Of a stretch of 64,000 bases of DNA, positions 27,927-36,991 are shown piece by piece; positions within the stretch are counted from its first letter, which is position 1, and every line of letters starts with the position of its first letter. The position numbers and the translations under genes were made by a program. The DNA is taken from assembly GCF_039523175.1 (NCBI RefSeq), contig NZ_BAAAEU010000007.1, positions 62,001 through 126,000 on the forward strand, in the 5' to 3' direction. The notes under the pieces are model-generated. The model was not told where the DNA came from, did not search any database, and worked only from the letters and a program-made list of their open reading frames with translations. This DNA is from Dokdonella_A soli. GTDB taxonomy: Bacteria > Pseudomonadota > Gammaproteobacteria > Xanthomonadales > Rhodanobacteraceae.

Positions 27927-30902
27927 TCAGAACTTGATGCTGGCGCTGACGTAGAACAGGCGCCCGAGCGGCGAGTAGGTCGACACGTCGGCGTTGTTGT
28001 CGGTGTAGGCCTGCGGCGCCAGAGGCGGCATGCGATTGCCGATATTGTTGATGCCTACTGCGACGTCCCACTCCTTGATGAACCGCCATCTTTCGCTCGG
28101 CGTTTCTACCGAATAAGCCGCGCGCAGGTCCCACGTTGCGTAGGCACCAACATGGATGCGTTTCAAGGTCGTGCTGTTGGCGAATACGATGCCGCCTGGG
28201 CCAATGTCGGTAACGGAAGAAATGAAGTTGTTGCCGAGCATCAGGTCCCACTTGTCATAGCGCCAATCGAACGACGTATAGAAATGGTATTTGGGGATCG
28301 TGCCCTGCACGCCGGTGCCGCCGTTGGTTACGTAGCCCGCGTATTCGTAGAAGGGCTGCCCGGGCAACGCCTGGAACTTGTAGTGCAGGAATATCGCGCC
28401 CGTGGTCGCGACCGAGAATGTGCCCGCGGTCTCGGTCGGATGTTCGTAGCTGCCGCTGATGTTGATCGACTGTTCCTTGATGCCGCCGAGATTGCGGAAC
28501 TGGTCGATGGCATACAGGTTGAGCGAGCTTCCGCCGCCCTTGAGGTACGTCAGCAGATCGCCGGGATTCGTGAATGGCTGAGTCGCACCGCTCGCACCGG
28601 GAAAGTTGCCGACGCCGAGATTGGCGAAGAACGGTGACGCCGACCCGTACTGGTTGATGCTCTGCAGGATGTTGGTGAACCCGATCCCGCCGGGAAAACC
28701 CTTTTGCCGGATGTCGGAATAGTCGATCGTCAGGCGCAGCCCCTTGATGACTTCGGGCACGAGGGTTACGCCGATCGCCGCCGTCTTCGCCTTGCTGGGG
28801 TTCAAGTGCGGATTGTTGCCGTCTTCACCATTGATCGGCATGGCAGGTAATCCGAACACCGACTGGATGACCCCCGCACCGACGATGCGCGTATCGGTCG
28901 GACCGAACATCGCGTACAGCGTCGGCGCGGTAAACGACTTCGCGTAGGTACCGCGCACCGTGACCTGCGCGTCGAATGGCTGCCAGTGGAATCCGATCTT
29001 CGGTACCACCGAGCCGCCGACGTCGCTGTAGTGCTCCGCACGCACCGCCCCGATCAGGTCGAAATCGTGCAATCCCGGTGCGTTCCAGTCCGCGCCTGTG
29101 ATTGGCACGCGTGTTTCAGCGTACAGCGCCGAAATATCGCGGCTGCTCGAGAACGGATCGGCATAGGTGCCGCCGATCCAGCGCTGAGCGGTCGGACCGG
29201 TGTTGTAGCCGTTCGCATCGGGGCGGCCCTTGAGGGACTCGGTACGGTAGCTTGCGCCGATGGCGAGACCGGCACGGCCGGCCGGAAGATCGAACAGACT
29301 GCCGACGATCTTCGCGTCGACCGCGCGCAAACGGCTCGATGCGTCGATGGTCTCGGTACCGTACAAGTTGTTCAGCGACCCGGCAATCACGCCGCTCGCG
29401 CGGGCAAACGGGTCGAGCGACGGAACGAATACGAGCGGGTTGGATTCGTTGTAGCCCGGTACGACCCCGCTGTACGTACCACCGGTGACGGGATTTCCGT
29501 TGGCGTCGTAGCCACCGGCGATCGCACGCGCGAGGTTGGGCTTGTAGATCAGCCCGCTCTGCTTTTGCGTGAGCAGACTGCTGCTGTACACATAGGCCGC
29601 TTCCCAGTTCCAATCGTCGGTGATCTCCCCGCGCAGCCCCAGGGTCACGCGCGTATCGCGGCTCTCGTTGTTGAAATTGTGGGTGAACGGCAAATAGCCG
29701 AACTGCACTTTGGGGAAGGCAGTCTTGAGGGGATCGTAGGGTGCGCCGGCGGGAACGTTGACCGCGGTCACGACAGGCAGGAATTGCGTGTAGCTCTTCG
29801 TTTTCGCCAGCTCGACATCACCGAACGCCGTCAGTCGGTTGTCCGGCAGCAAGGCCGAGTTGAATGTGGCTGCCAGCGCGTTCTGATCTTGCTTCAGCAG
29901 CAAGGTCTGGTACTTGGACAGGTCGTACGTACCCGCGATGCCGGCCGGCGTGCTTGCCGAATACGTGCCATTGTTGATCAGGTCGCCGATCGATCCTGCC
30001 GTTGCCGACGAGCCCGTCGGATTTCGATCGCGAGGCGAATCGAGGCTCGGATTGAGCAGCGCGCCGGGATTAAGTCCGTTCGCGCCGACCGCACCGGGAA
30101 CCTGGGACGAGCGCCCGGTGAGCGGCGTCGAGAATGGGCGCTGGTTCTGGAACAACGGATCGGTGTGCGAGGTACTGCCCATCACGGTGATATTGCCGCC
30201 ATGGATGGGCGTCCCGGCGACGAAATTCGCCGAGCGTTCCTGATAGCCACCTTCGGCGAACCCGAAGCGCGTGCCGATCTCGACACCTTCGTAATCGGAC
30301 TTCAGAATGATGTTGACGACACCGCCGATCGCATCCGAGCCGTAGATGGCGGACGAACCATCGGTCAGCACCTCGATGCGGTCGATCGCCCCGACCGGAA
30401 TCTGATTGACGTCGACGAAGCTCTTGCCACCGATACCGTTGATGCCGCTGGTAGCGACGCGGCGACCGTTGATCAGCACCAGCGTATCGAGATTGCGCAA
30501 TTGCACCTGCGAGCCGCCCGCGGTGTTCTGGTTGTTGTTGTTCGCGTTGCTGTTGCCTGCATTGCCGCGCCCCGCGAACGAAGGGATCATCTTGCGCAGG
30601 ATCTCGAGCACGTTCGCGCTCACACCGATGCGCTCGATCTGCTCGGAGCCGAGGATCGTCACCGGCACAGCAACGGCGTCCGGCGTGGTCGGCAGGTTCG
30701 AGCCCGTCACGGTGATCCCGGTGAGCGTCTGCGCTTCCTTTTTCCCCTCGCTGTCCTTGTCTCCCGGTTCGGCGTCCGACCTGTCCGGCATTGCTACCGC
30801 CGCGGTCGAGGTTTGCGCGGAAGCGTTCGCACTCAAGCCAATGCTGATGCAAAGGGCCAAGGTCGACATCGCACCCAACGATACCCATGCCTGACTTTTC
30901 AT
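27927..30902 (-). CDS. TonB-dependent outer-membrane receptor
   Basis: A protein of 991 residues with a signal peptide (cleavage after ANASAQ). The plug domain starts ITVTGSNLPTTPDAVAVPVTILG and contains LINGRRVATSG and DGSSAIYGSDAIGGVVNIILK, a classic plug signature. A 22-strand barrel follows, ending in the aromatic terminus VSASIKF needed for outer-membrane insertion. An unusual Asn-rich tract (NSNANNNNQNT) lies in the plug. GGGAGG before the ATG is a strong ribosome-binding site. Receptors of this long kind take up large or scarce organic ligands. The neighbours (propellers, hydroxycarboxylate transporter, two-component system) hint at an organic acid or a metal-organic-acid complex. Confidence 0.9.
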   Translation of the reverse strand: MKSQAWVSLGAMSTLALCISIGLSANASAQTSTAAVAMPDRSDAEPGDKDSEGKKEAQTLTGITVTGSNLPTTPDAVAVPVTILGSEQIERIGVSANVLEILRKMIPSFAGRGNAGNSNANNNNQNTAGGSQVQLRNLDTLVLINGRRVATSGINGIGGKSFVDVNQIPVGAIDRIEVLTDGSSAIYGSDAIGGVVNIILKSDYEGVEIGTRFGFAEGGYQERSANFVAGTPIHGGNITVMGSTSHTDPLFQNQRPFSTPLTGRSSQVPGAVGANGLNPGALLNPSLDSPRDRNPTGSSATAGSIGDLINNGTYSASTPAGIAGTYDLSKYQTLLLKQDQNALAATFNSALLPDNRLTAFGDVELAKTKSYTQFLPVVTAVNVPAGAPYDPLKTAFPKVQFGYLPFTHNFNNESRDTRVTLGLRGEITDDWNWEAAYVYSSSLLTQKQSGLIYKPNLARAIAGGYDANGNPVTGGTYSGVVPGYNESNPLVFVPSLDPFARASGVIAGSLNNLYGTETIDASSRLRAVDAKIVGSLFDLPAGRAGLAIGASYRTESLKGRPDANGYNTGPTAQRWIGGTYADPFSSSRDISALYAETRVPITGADWNAPGLHDFDLIGAVRAEHYSDVGGSVVPKIGFHWQPFDAQVTVRGTYAKSFTAPTLYAMFGPTDTRIVGAGVIQSVFGLPAMPINGEDGNNPHLNPSKAKTAAIGVTLVPEVIKGLRLTIDYSDIRQKGFPGGIGFTNILQSINQYGSASPFFANLGVGNFPGASGATQPFTNPGDLLTYLKGGGSSLNLYAIDQFRNLGGIKEQSINISGSYEHPTETAGTFSVATTGAIFLHYKFQALPGQPFYEYAGYVTNGGTGVQGTIPKYHFYTSFDWRYDKWDLMLGNNFISSVTDIGPGGIVFANSTTLKRIHVGAYATWDLRAAYSVETPSERWRFIKEWDVAVGINNIGNRMPPLAPQAYTDNNADVSTYSPLGRLFYVSASIKF

Positions 30903-31037
30903 TGTCTCCCTCCCGAGGAGTTGCGGCGGCGCGACGGTGCGATCGGCTGGCGTTCTACGTGGTAGTTCATCTGGATCTCTTCGAACCCATGGTGCCTTGA
31001 CGGCAAACGCAACGGTGTGTCTCGTCTCCGAACGGCG

Positions 31038-32102
31038 CTAGTTCGCCACGTCGAAGACCAGTACAGCCGCCATGGCCTTCGAGTCGCCCGGCGAGGCCGC
31101 CACGAACAGCTTGTTCAAGCCCGGCACGAGAATGCCGGTCTTCGCGCCAGGTGCCGAAGGAACGCGCGCGAGTTCTTCGTAGTGATCGGCGTCCTTCTCA
31201 TGGAACACACCGATGTAGCCCTCGCCGCCCAGCACATAGATGCGATGCCTCGCCTCGTCGAAAATGACCTGGTCGGTGCGTTCCGGCGCCTTGAAATCAG
31301 CGATCGATGCGCCGGTATCGGCGTTCACCACGATCAGCCGGCCGGGCTGGCGCGTCACCACGAACAAGCGCCGGTTCGCTTCGTCGAACGCGAGCGGCGC
31401 GTTCTTTTGCGCTTCCTTGATCGGCCAGGTGGCGACCACCGCCCGCGTCTTCTTGTCGAGCACGGCCATGGTGTTCTTGCCGGTGACGTTGATGTAGATC
31501 TTGTCGCCGTGCTCTTCGATCGCCATCGCCTCGACCTTGTCGGTGTCGAACTTGAGTTCGCCGTAGCTTTTGCCCGTGTAGGGATCGAGCTCGACCAGAT
31601 GCGAATCGGGCTTCTTCATGTCGCGGCCACCGGCGACCACGTACAGGCGCTTGCGGCCCGCGTCATAGCCCATCGAATCGGCGCCGGGGGTGTGCTTGAA
31701 CGAATCGACGATCTTGTAAGTCGCTCCGTCGATCACCTTGGTCGCGCCGTCGGAGCCGGTCTGGGTCACGATCAGCTTGTTGACATCCGGCAGGTACAAA
31801 AGGCCATGCGGCGTCTCGACGCCGGAGATCGTCTTCAGATGCTTTGCCGACTTGAGATCGAAGACCTCGAGCGTGTCGTGATCCTCGGCCGCGAGAAACA
31901 GGCGATTGCCCTTGATGTCGACTTCGAAGTGATCGAAGTCGCCGGTGTAGCCGGGCAACTCGGTGCGACCCGCTGGCGTCAGCACCGGCGCCGCGGCTTT
32001 CGACGGCACGACGCCCTGAGCCGGTGCGGCTGGGATCTGGCACATTGCAGTCGCGACAAACATGGACATCAAGGTCCGCATCGGTAGCTTGCGCAGGGTC
32101 AT
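31038..32102 (-). CDS. Secreted YncE-like beta-propeller protein, second copy
   Basis: A protein of 354 residues with a signal peptide (MSMFVATAMCQIPAAPAQG) and repeated blades such as NRLFLAAEDHDTLEVFDL and RRLFVVTRQPGRLIVVN. It is related in plan to the propeller at 26640-27728 but only moderately similar in sequence. It lies between the tandem Cache-like gene (114-base gap) and the TonB receptor gene (135-base gap), all on the same strand, so the three are probably one transcription unit. A partner role for the receptor is inferred. Start at 32102 with the first Met after an Arg/Pro-rich upstream stretch. Confidence 0.75.
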   Translation of the reverse strand: MTLRKLPMRTLMSMFVATAMCQIPAAPAQGVVPSKAAAPVLTPAGRTELPGYTGDFDHFEVDIKGNRLFLAAEDHDTLEVFDLKSAKHLKTISGVETPHGLLYLPDVNKLIVTQTGSDGATKVIDGATYKIVDSFKHTPGADSMGYDAGRKRLYVVAGGRDMKKPDSHLVELDPYTGKSYGELKFDTDKVEAMAIEEHGDKIYINVTGKNTMAVLDKKTRAVVATWPIKEAQKNAPLAFDEANRRLFVVTRQPGRLIVVNADTGASIADFKAPERTDQVIFDEARHRIYVLGGEGYIGVFHEKDADHYEELARVPSAPGAKTGILVPGLNKLFVAASPGDSKAMAAVLVFDVAN

Positions 32103-32216
32103 AGGGTCTTTCCTTGGAAGGTTCAGTTGGCGTGTTGCCCGCACCGCTGGCACGGGTGCCCATGTGCGTCGAGCGGCACTGGAGTGCTTCGGTTCGGCTC
32201 TGCTCGCGACGTGGGA

Positions 32217-33101
32217 TCAGGGCGCGGGCTGCAGCAGCGCGTCGACCGTCGCAATCTGTCGGGCCATCGCGTCACGGACTTCGTCCGCTTTCTTGTGCAG
32301 CGCCTCCTGGTCGTCGCCCTTCTTGTAAGGGAAGACAACACCGACGGCACCGATCACCTTGCCGCCGGCATCGTGCAGCACTCCCTCGGATTCGAAGCGG
32401 TCGCCCGTTTCGTTGATCTCCAGTTTCGGCTTGCCGGTCTTGATCACGTCCATATCGTCCTCATCGGCCTTCTTGCCGATGCGACCGATGTTGGAGGCGA
32501 TGATCGGATAGCTGGCGTTCGATTTCGTCGCGACGTGCATAGCGATGATGATGATGTCGCCGTTGGCATCCAACGCCGTATCGACGAGGTGCTGGGCGAA
32601 CGTATGCGTGGGGACGGACGCATCGAACAGATAGTTCTCCATCAGGTTGGCGACGTGCGAGATGCGCCGCGCCAGGTCATCGCGGATCTTCTCCGCTTTC
32701 TTCTGCAAGGCATTCCTGTCGTCGCCGGCCTTGTAGGGGAACACGATGCCGATCGCGCCGATCGGACGATGCGAAGCGTCCTTCATGACTAGCTCGACCT
32801 CGTAGCGATCGCCGGCCTTGTTGACGCTGAGATTGGGCATTCCCGTATCGATCACGCGCTGGTCATCGGCGTCGGCCTTCTTGCCGATGCGGCCGATATT
32901 GGAAGCGATGATGACGTTGTCGCTCGCCTTCGGCGGTTTGACGTGCATGGCGACGACAGCGATCTCCGGATGCGCCGCTACGATTTGATCCACCAGCTCT
33001 TGCGCGTAGATCTTCCTGGGTGGTTCGGCCGCGAGCACGGGCGCGACCACCCCGGGCGTCAAGATAAAAAGGGCGGATGCCAAGGCGGCCACACGCAGCA
33101 T
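32217..33101 (-). CDS. Secreted protein with two tandem Cache-like units
   Basis: A protein of 294 residues, signal peptide 1-25. Unit 1 (about 30-148) and unit 2 (about 166-288) share IIASNIGRIGKKAD (65-78 and 200-213), a following Asp-rich stretch, and a hydrophobic end strand (PIGAIGIVFPYKAGDD and VIGAVGVVFPYKKGDD). This is an internal duplication of the unit also found once in the protein at 24484-25044. There is no membrane helix besides the signal and no output domain. It is divergent from the response regulator gene with a CTGAA-N6-TTCAG motif between. A soluble periplasmic ligand-binding or sensor partner of the histidine kinase is a reasonable hypothesis. Confidence 0.65.
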   Translation of the reverse strand: MLRVAALASALFILTPGVVAPVLAAEPPRKIYAQELVDQIVAAHPEIAVVAMHVKPPKASDNVIIASNIGRIGKKADADDQRVIDTGMPNLSVNKAGDRYEVELVMKDASHRPIGAIGIVFPYKAGDDRNALQKKAEKIRDDLARRISHVANLMENYLFDASVPTHTFAQHLVDTALDANGDIIIIAMHVATKSNASYPIIASNIGRIGKKADEDDMDVIKTGKPKLEINETGDRFESEGVLHDAGGKVIGAVGVVFPYKKGDDQEALHKKADEVRDAMARQIATVDALLQPAP

Positions 33102-33245
33102 ATGCACTCCCGTTCCTGTTTGATGAGCTGTCGAGTTCACTGTCGATTTCGCGATTGATCTTGACCGCGCGGCGACCGTGAAGCGAATCCGGCTGCCGCA
33201 TGGTCGTTGCACGGCGCGCACCTTAGCCCGCAAACCTGTCCTCGC

Positions 33246-33273
33246 CCTGAAGGCATCCTGAAAGAAAATTCAG
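33246..33273. promoter_or_regulatory. CTGAA-N6-TTCAG box, site 2, with direct repeat
   Basis: CTGAA (33258-33262), six bases, TTCAG (33269-33273), the same inverted repeat as at 24335. CCTGAA also occurs at 33246-33251 and 33257-33262, eleven bases apart, the spacing OmpR-family dimers use. It is centred between the divergent tandem Cache-like gene and the response regulator, so it could control both. Confidence 0.55.
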
Positions 33274-33358
33274 TTGCGTGCTGCACCGCACATCGCTTCG
33301 GCCGCTGCACTCTGCTTTAGTGCATTGCAGCACTTCGCTCGCAAGAATAGTTTCGTCA

Positions 33359-34024
33359 ATGAAAGTCCTGATCGTTGAAGACCAGCACGGCCTCGGCCAG
33401 TTTCTCAAGCAGGGTCTGGCGGAACGCAGCTACACCGTGACCTGGGTGCGCACCTGCAGCGACGCGCGCAATGCGCTGTGCGAAACCAACTACGACGTGA
33501 TCGTGCTGGACCTCGGCCTGCCCGACGGCGACGGCCTCGACTTGCTGCGCGAATGGCGGCAGAGCGGCTTCGTCGAACCCGTGCTGATCCTCAGCGCACG
33601 CGATACGGTGGACGATCGCATCGCCGGCCTGAATCGCGGAGCCGACGACTACCTGCAGAAGCCTTTCAGTTTCGAGGAACTGCTGGCGCGTATCCGCGCC
33701 CTGATCCGGCGCCAGGGTGCGGTCAAGCAGACCGTCCTCGAATATCGCGGCATCCGGCTCGATCTGCTCAGCCACACCGTGCGCATCAACAGCAACGAGG
33801 TCGACCTCACCAGCCGCGAGTTCGCACTGCTCGAAATTTTCATGCACAACCCGGGGCGCACGCTCACGCGCACACTGATTTCCGAAAAAATATGGGCATC
33901 GCACTACGAAGTCGACACCAACCTGCTCGACGTCTACATGAGCCGCCTGCGCGCCAAACTCGAACCGGGTTTCGACAAGCCGTTGTTCAAGACCGTACGC
34001 GGCGTCGGGTATCAACTGGTGTGA
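33359..34024 (+). CDS. OmpR/QseB-type response regulator
   Basis: A protein of 221 residues. The receiver domain has the acidic pair E7-D8, phosphorylation site Asp51 (VIVLDLGLPDGDG), and the Lys of DDYLQKPFSF. The C-terminal winged-helix domain ends VRGVGYQLV, the OmpR hallmark. It regulates transcription after phosphorylation by the histidine kinase encoded 10 bases downstream. ATG 33359 begins the receiver sheet exactly; upstream in-frame codons lie in the regulatory region. It probably binds the CTGAA-N6-TTCAG motif 85-110 bases upstream, and so the Cache-like genes. Confidence 0.93.
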   Translation: MKVLIVEDQHGLGQFLKQGLAERSYTVTWVRTCSDARNALCETNYDVIVLDLGLPDGDGLDLLREWRQSGFVEPVLILSARDTVDDRIAGLNRGADDYLQKPFSFEELLARIRALIRRQGAVKQTVLEYRGIRLDLLSHTVRINSNEVDLTSREFALLEIFMHNPGRTLTRTLISEKIWASHYEVDTNLLDVYMSRLRAKLEPGFDKPLFKTVRGVGYQLV

Positions 34025-34034
34025 GCCGGTCTCC

Positions 34035-35387
34035 ATGATCCGCTCGATTGGCGCGCGATTGGCGACGTGGTACGCACTGGCTGCGACGGTCACCCTCGCC
34101 TGCCTGTTCGTGGCCGGCTATCGCCTGCTGGAGAACCGGCTGATGCATGGACTCGACCTGCTCAACGCGTCGGAGTTCACACAGATCAAGGCGCATCTGG
34201 GCAACGACTTCGGACAGCTCGATTTGCGTTCCATCGACCAGCGCATCCGCGAGACCACGGAATATGCCTCCGTGCTGTTCTACATCAACGTGCACAATCC
34301 GAAGACGAACATGTTGTTCTATTCGACCAACCTCAAAGGCGTGCCCATCCCGGACGTGCCAGGCGAGCACATCTACGATGCGGAACTTGCAGGTGTCGGC
34401 CGCGTACGAGTCGGCGAATTCATTCTGGGAGGCTTGGACGTTGTCATCGCCACGCCTTCGGCGCAAATCGACACGGTGATGCAGGGTTACGTAGAAGTGT
34501 GCGCCGCATTGCTGGTCGCGATGCTTCTGGCGAGCTTGGCCATCGGTTATGGCCTGAGCCGGTTCGCGCTGCGCCCGATTCGCCTGATCAGCGGAACTGC
34601 ACTGCGTATCGGGTCGGACAACCTGAGCGAGCGCATCCCCGTTTCGTCCGTCCACGACGAAGTGTCCGATCTTGCGCGCCTGCTCAACGCGATGTTCGAT
34701 CGCCTGGAATTGTCGTTCAACCAGATCCGCCGATTCAGCGCAGATGCCTCGCATGAGCTGAAAACGCCGTTGTCGCTGGTGCGGCTGCACGCAGAAAAGC
34801 TGCTCTTCGACGGCCCTCTGCTGCCGGAACAGGAAGATGGCTTGCAGATCCAGCTCGAGGAACTCGCGCGGCTGGACAAGATCATCGATCAACTGCTGTT
34901 TCTTTCGCGCGCCGAGGCCAACGCGATCAGGCTTGATCTGATGGCCCACAATCCCGCGATCTTTCTGCGAGGCTTCGTCCAGGACGCCGGGGCATTGGTC
35001 GAACATCAAGGTTTGCATTTCGAGTTCAGCCACCAGGGCAGCGGCAAGATCAGGTTCGACGGAAAATGGATCCGTCAGGTACTGCTCAACCTCATTGCCA
35101 ACGCGATCAAGGTCTCGCCGCCGCAAGGAACCATAACGCTGAGTTCGGTCCTTGCGGAAGGCGTGTGGCGGGTCGGCGTCGAGGATCAAGGCCCCGGCCT
35201 GGCTGCCAATCAATGCGAGCAGATATTCGAGCGGTTCGTGCGTCTCACCGCTTCAGGGGGCAGGGATGACAAAGGCAGCGGCCTGGGCCTCTCCATTTGC
35301 CGCAGCATCGTCGGCCTGCATGGCGGCCGCATCTTCGCGCAGAACGCGAACGGACATTCCGGACTGCGCGTTACCTTTGAAATCTGA
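34035..35387 (+). CDS. Sensor histidine kinase (HAMP, HisKA, HATPase)
   Basis: A protein of 450 residues. A membrane helix at about 12-30, a periplasmic domain of about 125 residues (31-154), a second helix 155-176, HAMP to about 230, HisKA with His240 in SADASHELKTPLS, and a HATPase domain with NLIANAIK (N box), EDQGPGLA (G1) and GSGLGLSI (G2). It would autophosphorylate His240 and pass phosphate to Asp51 of the upstream regulator. The periplasmic domain is of a size to bind a ligand or one of the secreted Cache-like proteins. Confidence 0.93.
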   Translation: MIRSIGARLATWYALAATVTLACLFVAGYRLLENRLMHGLDLLNASEFTQIKAHLGNDFGQLDLRSIDQRIRETTEYASVLFYINVHNPKTNMLFYSTNLKGVPIPDVPGEHIYDAELAGVGRVRVGEFILGGLDVVIATPSAQIDTVMQGYVEVCAALLVAMLLASLAIGYGLSRFALRPIRLISGTALRIGSDNLSERIPVSSVHDEVSDLARLLNAMFDRLELSFNQIRRFSADASHELKTPLSLVRLHAEKLLFDGPLLPEQEDGLQIQLEELARLDKIIDQLLFLSRAEANAIRLDLMAHNPAIFLRGFVQDAGALVEHQGLHFEFSHQGSGKIRFDGKWIRQVLLNLIANAIKVSPPQGTITLSSVLAEGVWRVGVEDQGPGLAANQCEQIFERFVRLTASGGRDDKGSGLGLSICRSIVGLHGGRIFAQNANGHSGLRVTFEI

Positions 35388-35515
35388 CACTACGAACCAC
35401 TCGACGCCGGCAGCTCCGCCGTCAGCGCATATCGTCGACGACCTTGCTTCGGATCGGAGTTTCCAGAACTTGATCGGAAGCTCGAATATCCGGCTCGGCT
35501 CGGCTGACGGATCCG

Positions 35516-36952
35516 CTAACACCCGTCGAAGCCGCTGTTGAAGATGACATCGTTCTGCTGCACCTCATAGGCGCCGACGTCCGCCGCTGCTCCGGAGACG
35601 CGTGGATAACCCGTCCCGCGCTGGTCCGTACCCTGATTGGCGGCGTTGTTGCCAGCGTCGATCGCCGGACTTCGGCTCATCAACGAATGCGTCTGCGTCG
35701 GACCGCCGTTGTCGCGCAACGGCCCCAACAAGGGGCATGCCGTGGTGACGGTGGGCGGATGCTGCGGCCCGATGGAGGCGCGAATCAGGCTGTTGGCGCT
35801 CGTGATGACGATCGGCGCGCCGCTGCTGGTGGTAATGGTGCTGAAATCCGCCGCCGTCGTGCCGTAGGCGTTGTTCGACAGGATCGAACTCTGCAGATCC
35901 ACCGCAAACGACGTCAGGGTCGGATGGTTGTAACTGGAGACCACCGAAAGGCCGGCCGCGTGCAGGAACGTGTCGTTCGGCGCATGGGAAATCGCGGCTT
36001 TGTTGAACGCGATCGTGCTGTTCCGCACCGTCGTCGGCGAGTCGGAGCGCACGCCACCGACCTCGCCCGTCAGTGCCACATTGCCGGATATGGTGCTGCT
36101 GACGATCGTCAGCGTGGGCTGGACGCCGCCAGCCGCGACATACAGACCTCCCACCTCCTTCTGCGCGGTGTTGCCGGAGATGGTCGACTCGATGATTTGA
36201 GCGCTGGACGCTACCAGGGCACCTCCCCCGCTCCCGGCCGTGTTGCCGTTGATCGTGCTCCCCTTCATGTACAGGGTGCCTCCCGACCAGACGCCGCCTC
36301 CTGCCCCTCCGAATGCGGAAGTCGTCGTCGTTGCCGAGTTGCCGGCAATCTGGCTGTATTTCACGCGGAGGTTGCCACGGGCGTTCACGCCGCCGCCGTT
36401 GAATCCCACGCCCATTCCGGGTGACTTGATCGAGCAGCTGTACACCGTGGAGTCGAGCAGGGTCACGTTGCCCTTGGAATAGATGCACCCTCCGTTGCCC
36501 GCGCTGAACGCGCTCCCCGCGGCCGGAACGAGATTGCCGTAACTGACGTTGAGATACTGCAGTTGAAGGGTGCCGGCCCCCTTGTGGTAGAGGACGCGAT
36601 CGTTCTCCAGACTGCATGCGTGGTTGAAGTAGTAGCACCCGGTGATCACCTCGTGTCGAGCCGGCCCCTGGATGTTCAGGTCGTTCTGCGCAATCGTGAT
36701 CGCTCCCGTCGTCAGCGTGATCGTGCTGCAGGTGAGTCCGGACAGGTCGACGACGTCGCCGGACAGCGTGGTCGGCGCGGCAATCACCGCGCGCAGGCTG
36801 CCGGCGCCGCTGTCGTTGCAGTTGGTCACCGGCCAAGTGGTCGCGGCGAACGCTTCCGGCGCCGCCAGCAGGAACAGCGCGGTGAAGCAGGCGGCGAGCG
36901 GCTTGCGGCGAGCGGTCGATGGAAGGGAAGGCATCGAAGTCTGCACGATCAT
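35516..36952 (-). CDS. Secreted right-handed beta-helix protein with choice-of-anchor Q-type end
   Basis: A protein of about 478 residues. Signal peptide (core ACFTALFLLAAPEAFAA), then W-x-V-T-N-C-N-D-S-G-x-G-S-L-R-A, the typical start of CSLREA-like surface proteins. About ten beta-helix coils follow (repeats like STISGNTA, NSTIAFN). Near the C-terminus come LGPLRDNGGPTQTHSL and SPAIDAGNN, the 'choice-of-anchor Q' pattern, and the tail DVIFNSGFDGC. It is paralogous to the next gene (36992-38398). Start choice among ATG 36952, GTG 36946 and ATG 36934 is open; GGGAGA fits the GTG best. Role on the cell surface or outside is unknown; adhesion is possible. Confidence 0.75.
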   Translation of the reverse strand: MIVQTSMPSLPSTARRKPLAACFTALFLLAAPEAFAATTWPVTNCNDSGAGSLRAVIAAPTTLSGDVVDLSGLTCSTITLTTGAITIAQNDLNIQGPARHEVITGCYYFNHACSLENDRVLYHKGAGTLQLQYLNVSYGNLVPAAGSAFSAGNGGCIYSKGNVTLLDSTVYSCSIKSPGMGVGFNGGGVNARGNLRVKYSQIAGNSATTTTSAFGGAGGGVWSGGTLYMKGSTINGNTAGSGGGALVASSAQIIESTISGNTAQKEVGGLYVAAGGVQPTLTIVSSTISGNVALTGEVGGVRSDSPTTVRNSTIAFNKAAISHAPNDTFLHAAGLSVVSSYNHPTLTSFAVDLQSSILSNNAYGTTAADFSTITTSSGAPIVITSANSLIRASIGPQHPPTVTTACPLLGPLRDNGGPTQTHSLMSRSPAIDAGNNAANQGTDQRGTGYPRVSGAAADVGAYEVQQNDVIFNSGFDGC

Positions 36953-36991
36953 TCTCCCGAATCAGAGGGGTACGCGTGTCGCGGTGTCGAC

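Noticed and set aside
28986..30965. Long plus-strand open frame (659 codons) opposite the TonB receptor
   Set aside because: Arg/Asp/Val-rich translation with no domain, exactly opposite a receptor with full plug and barrel signatures; a GC-rich antisense shadow.
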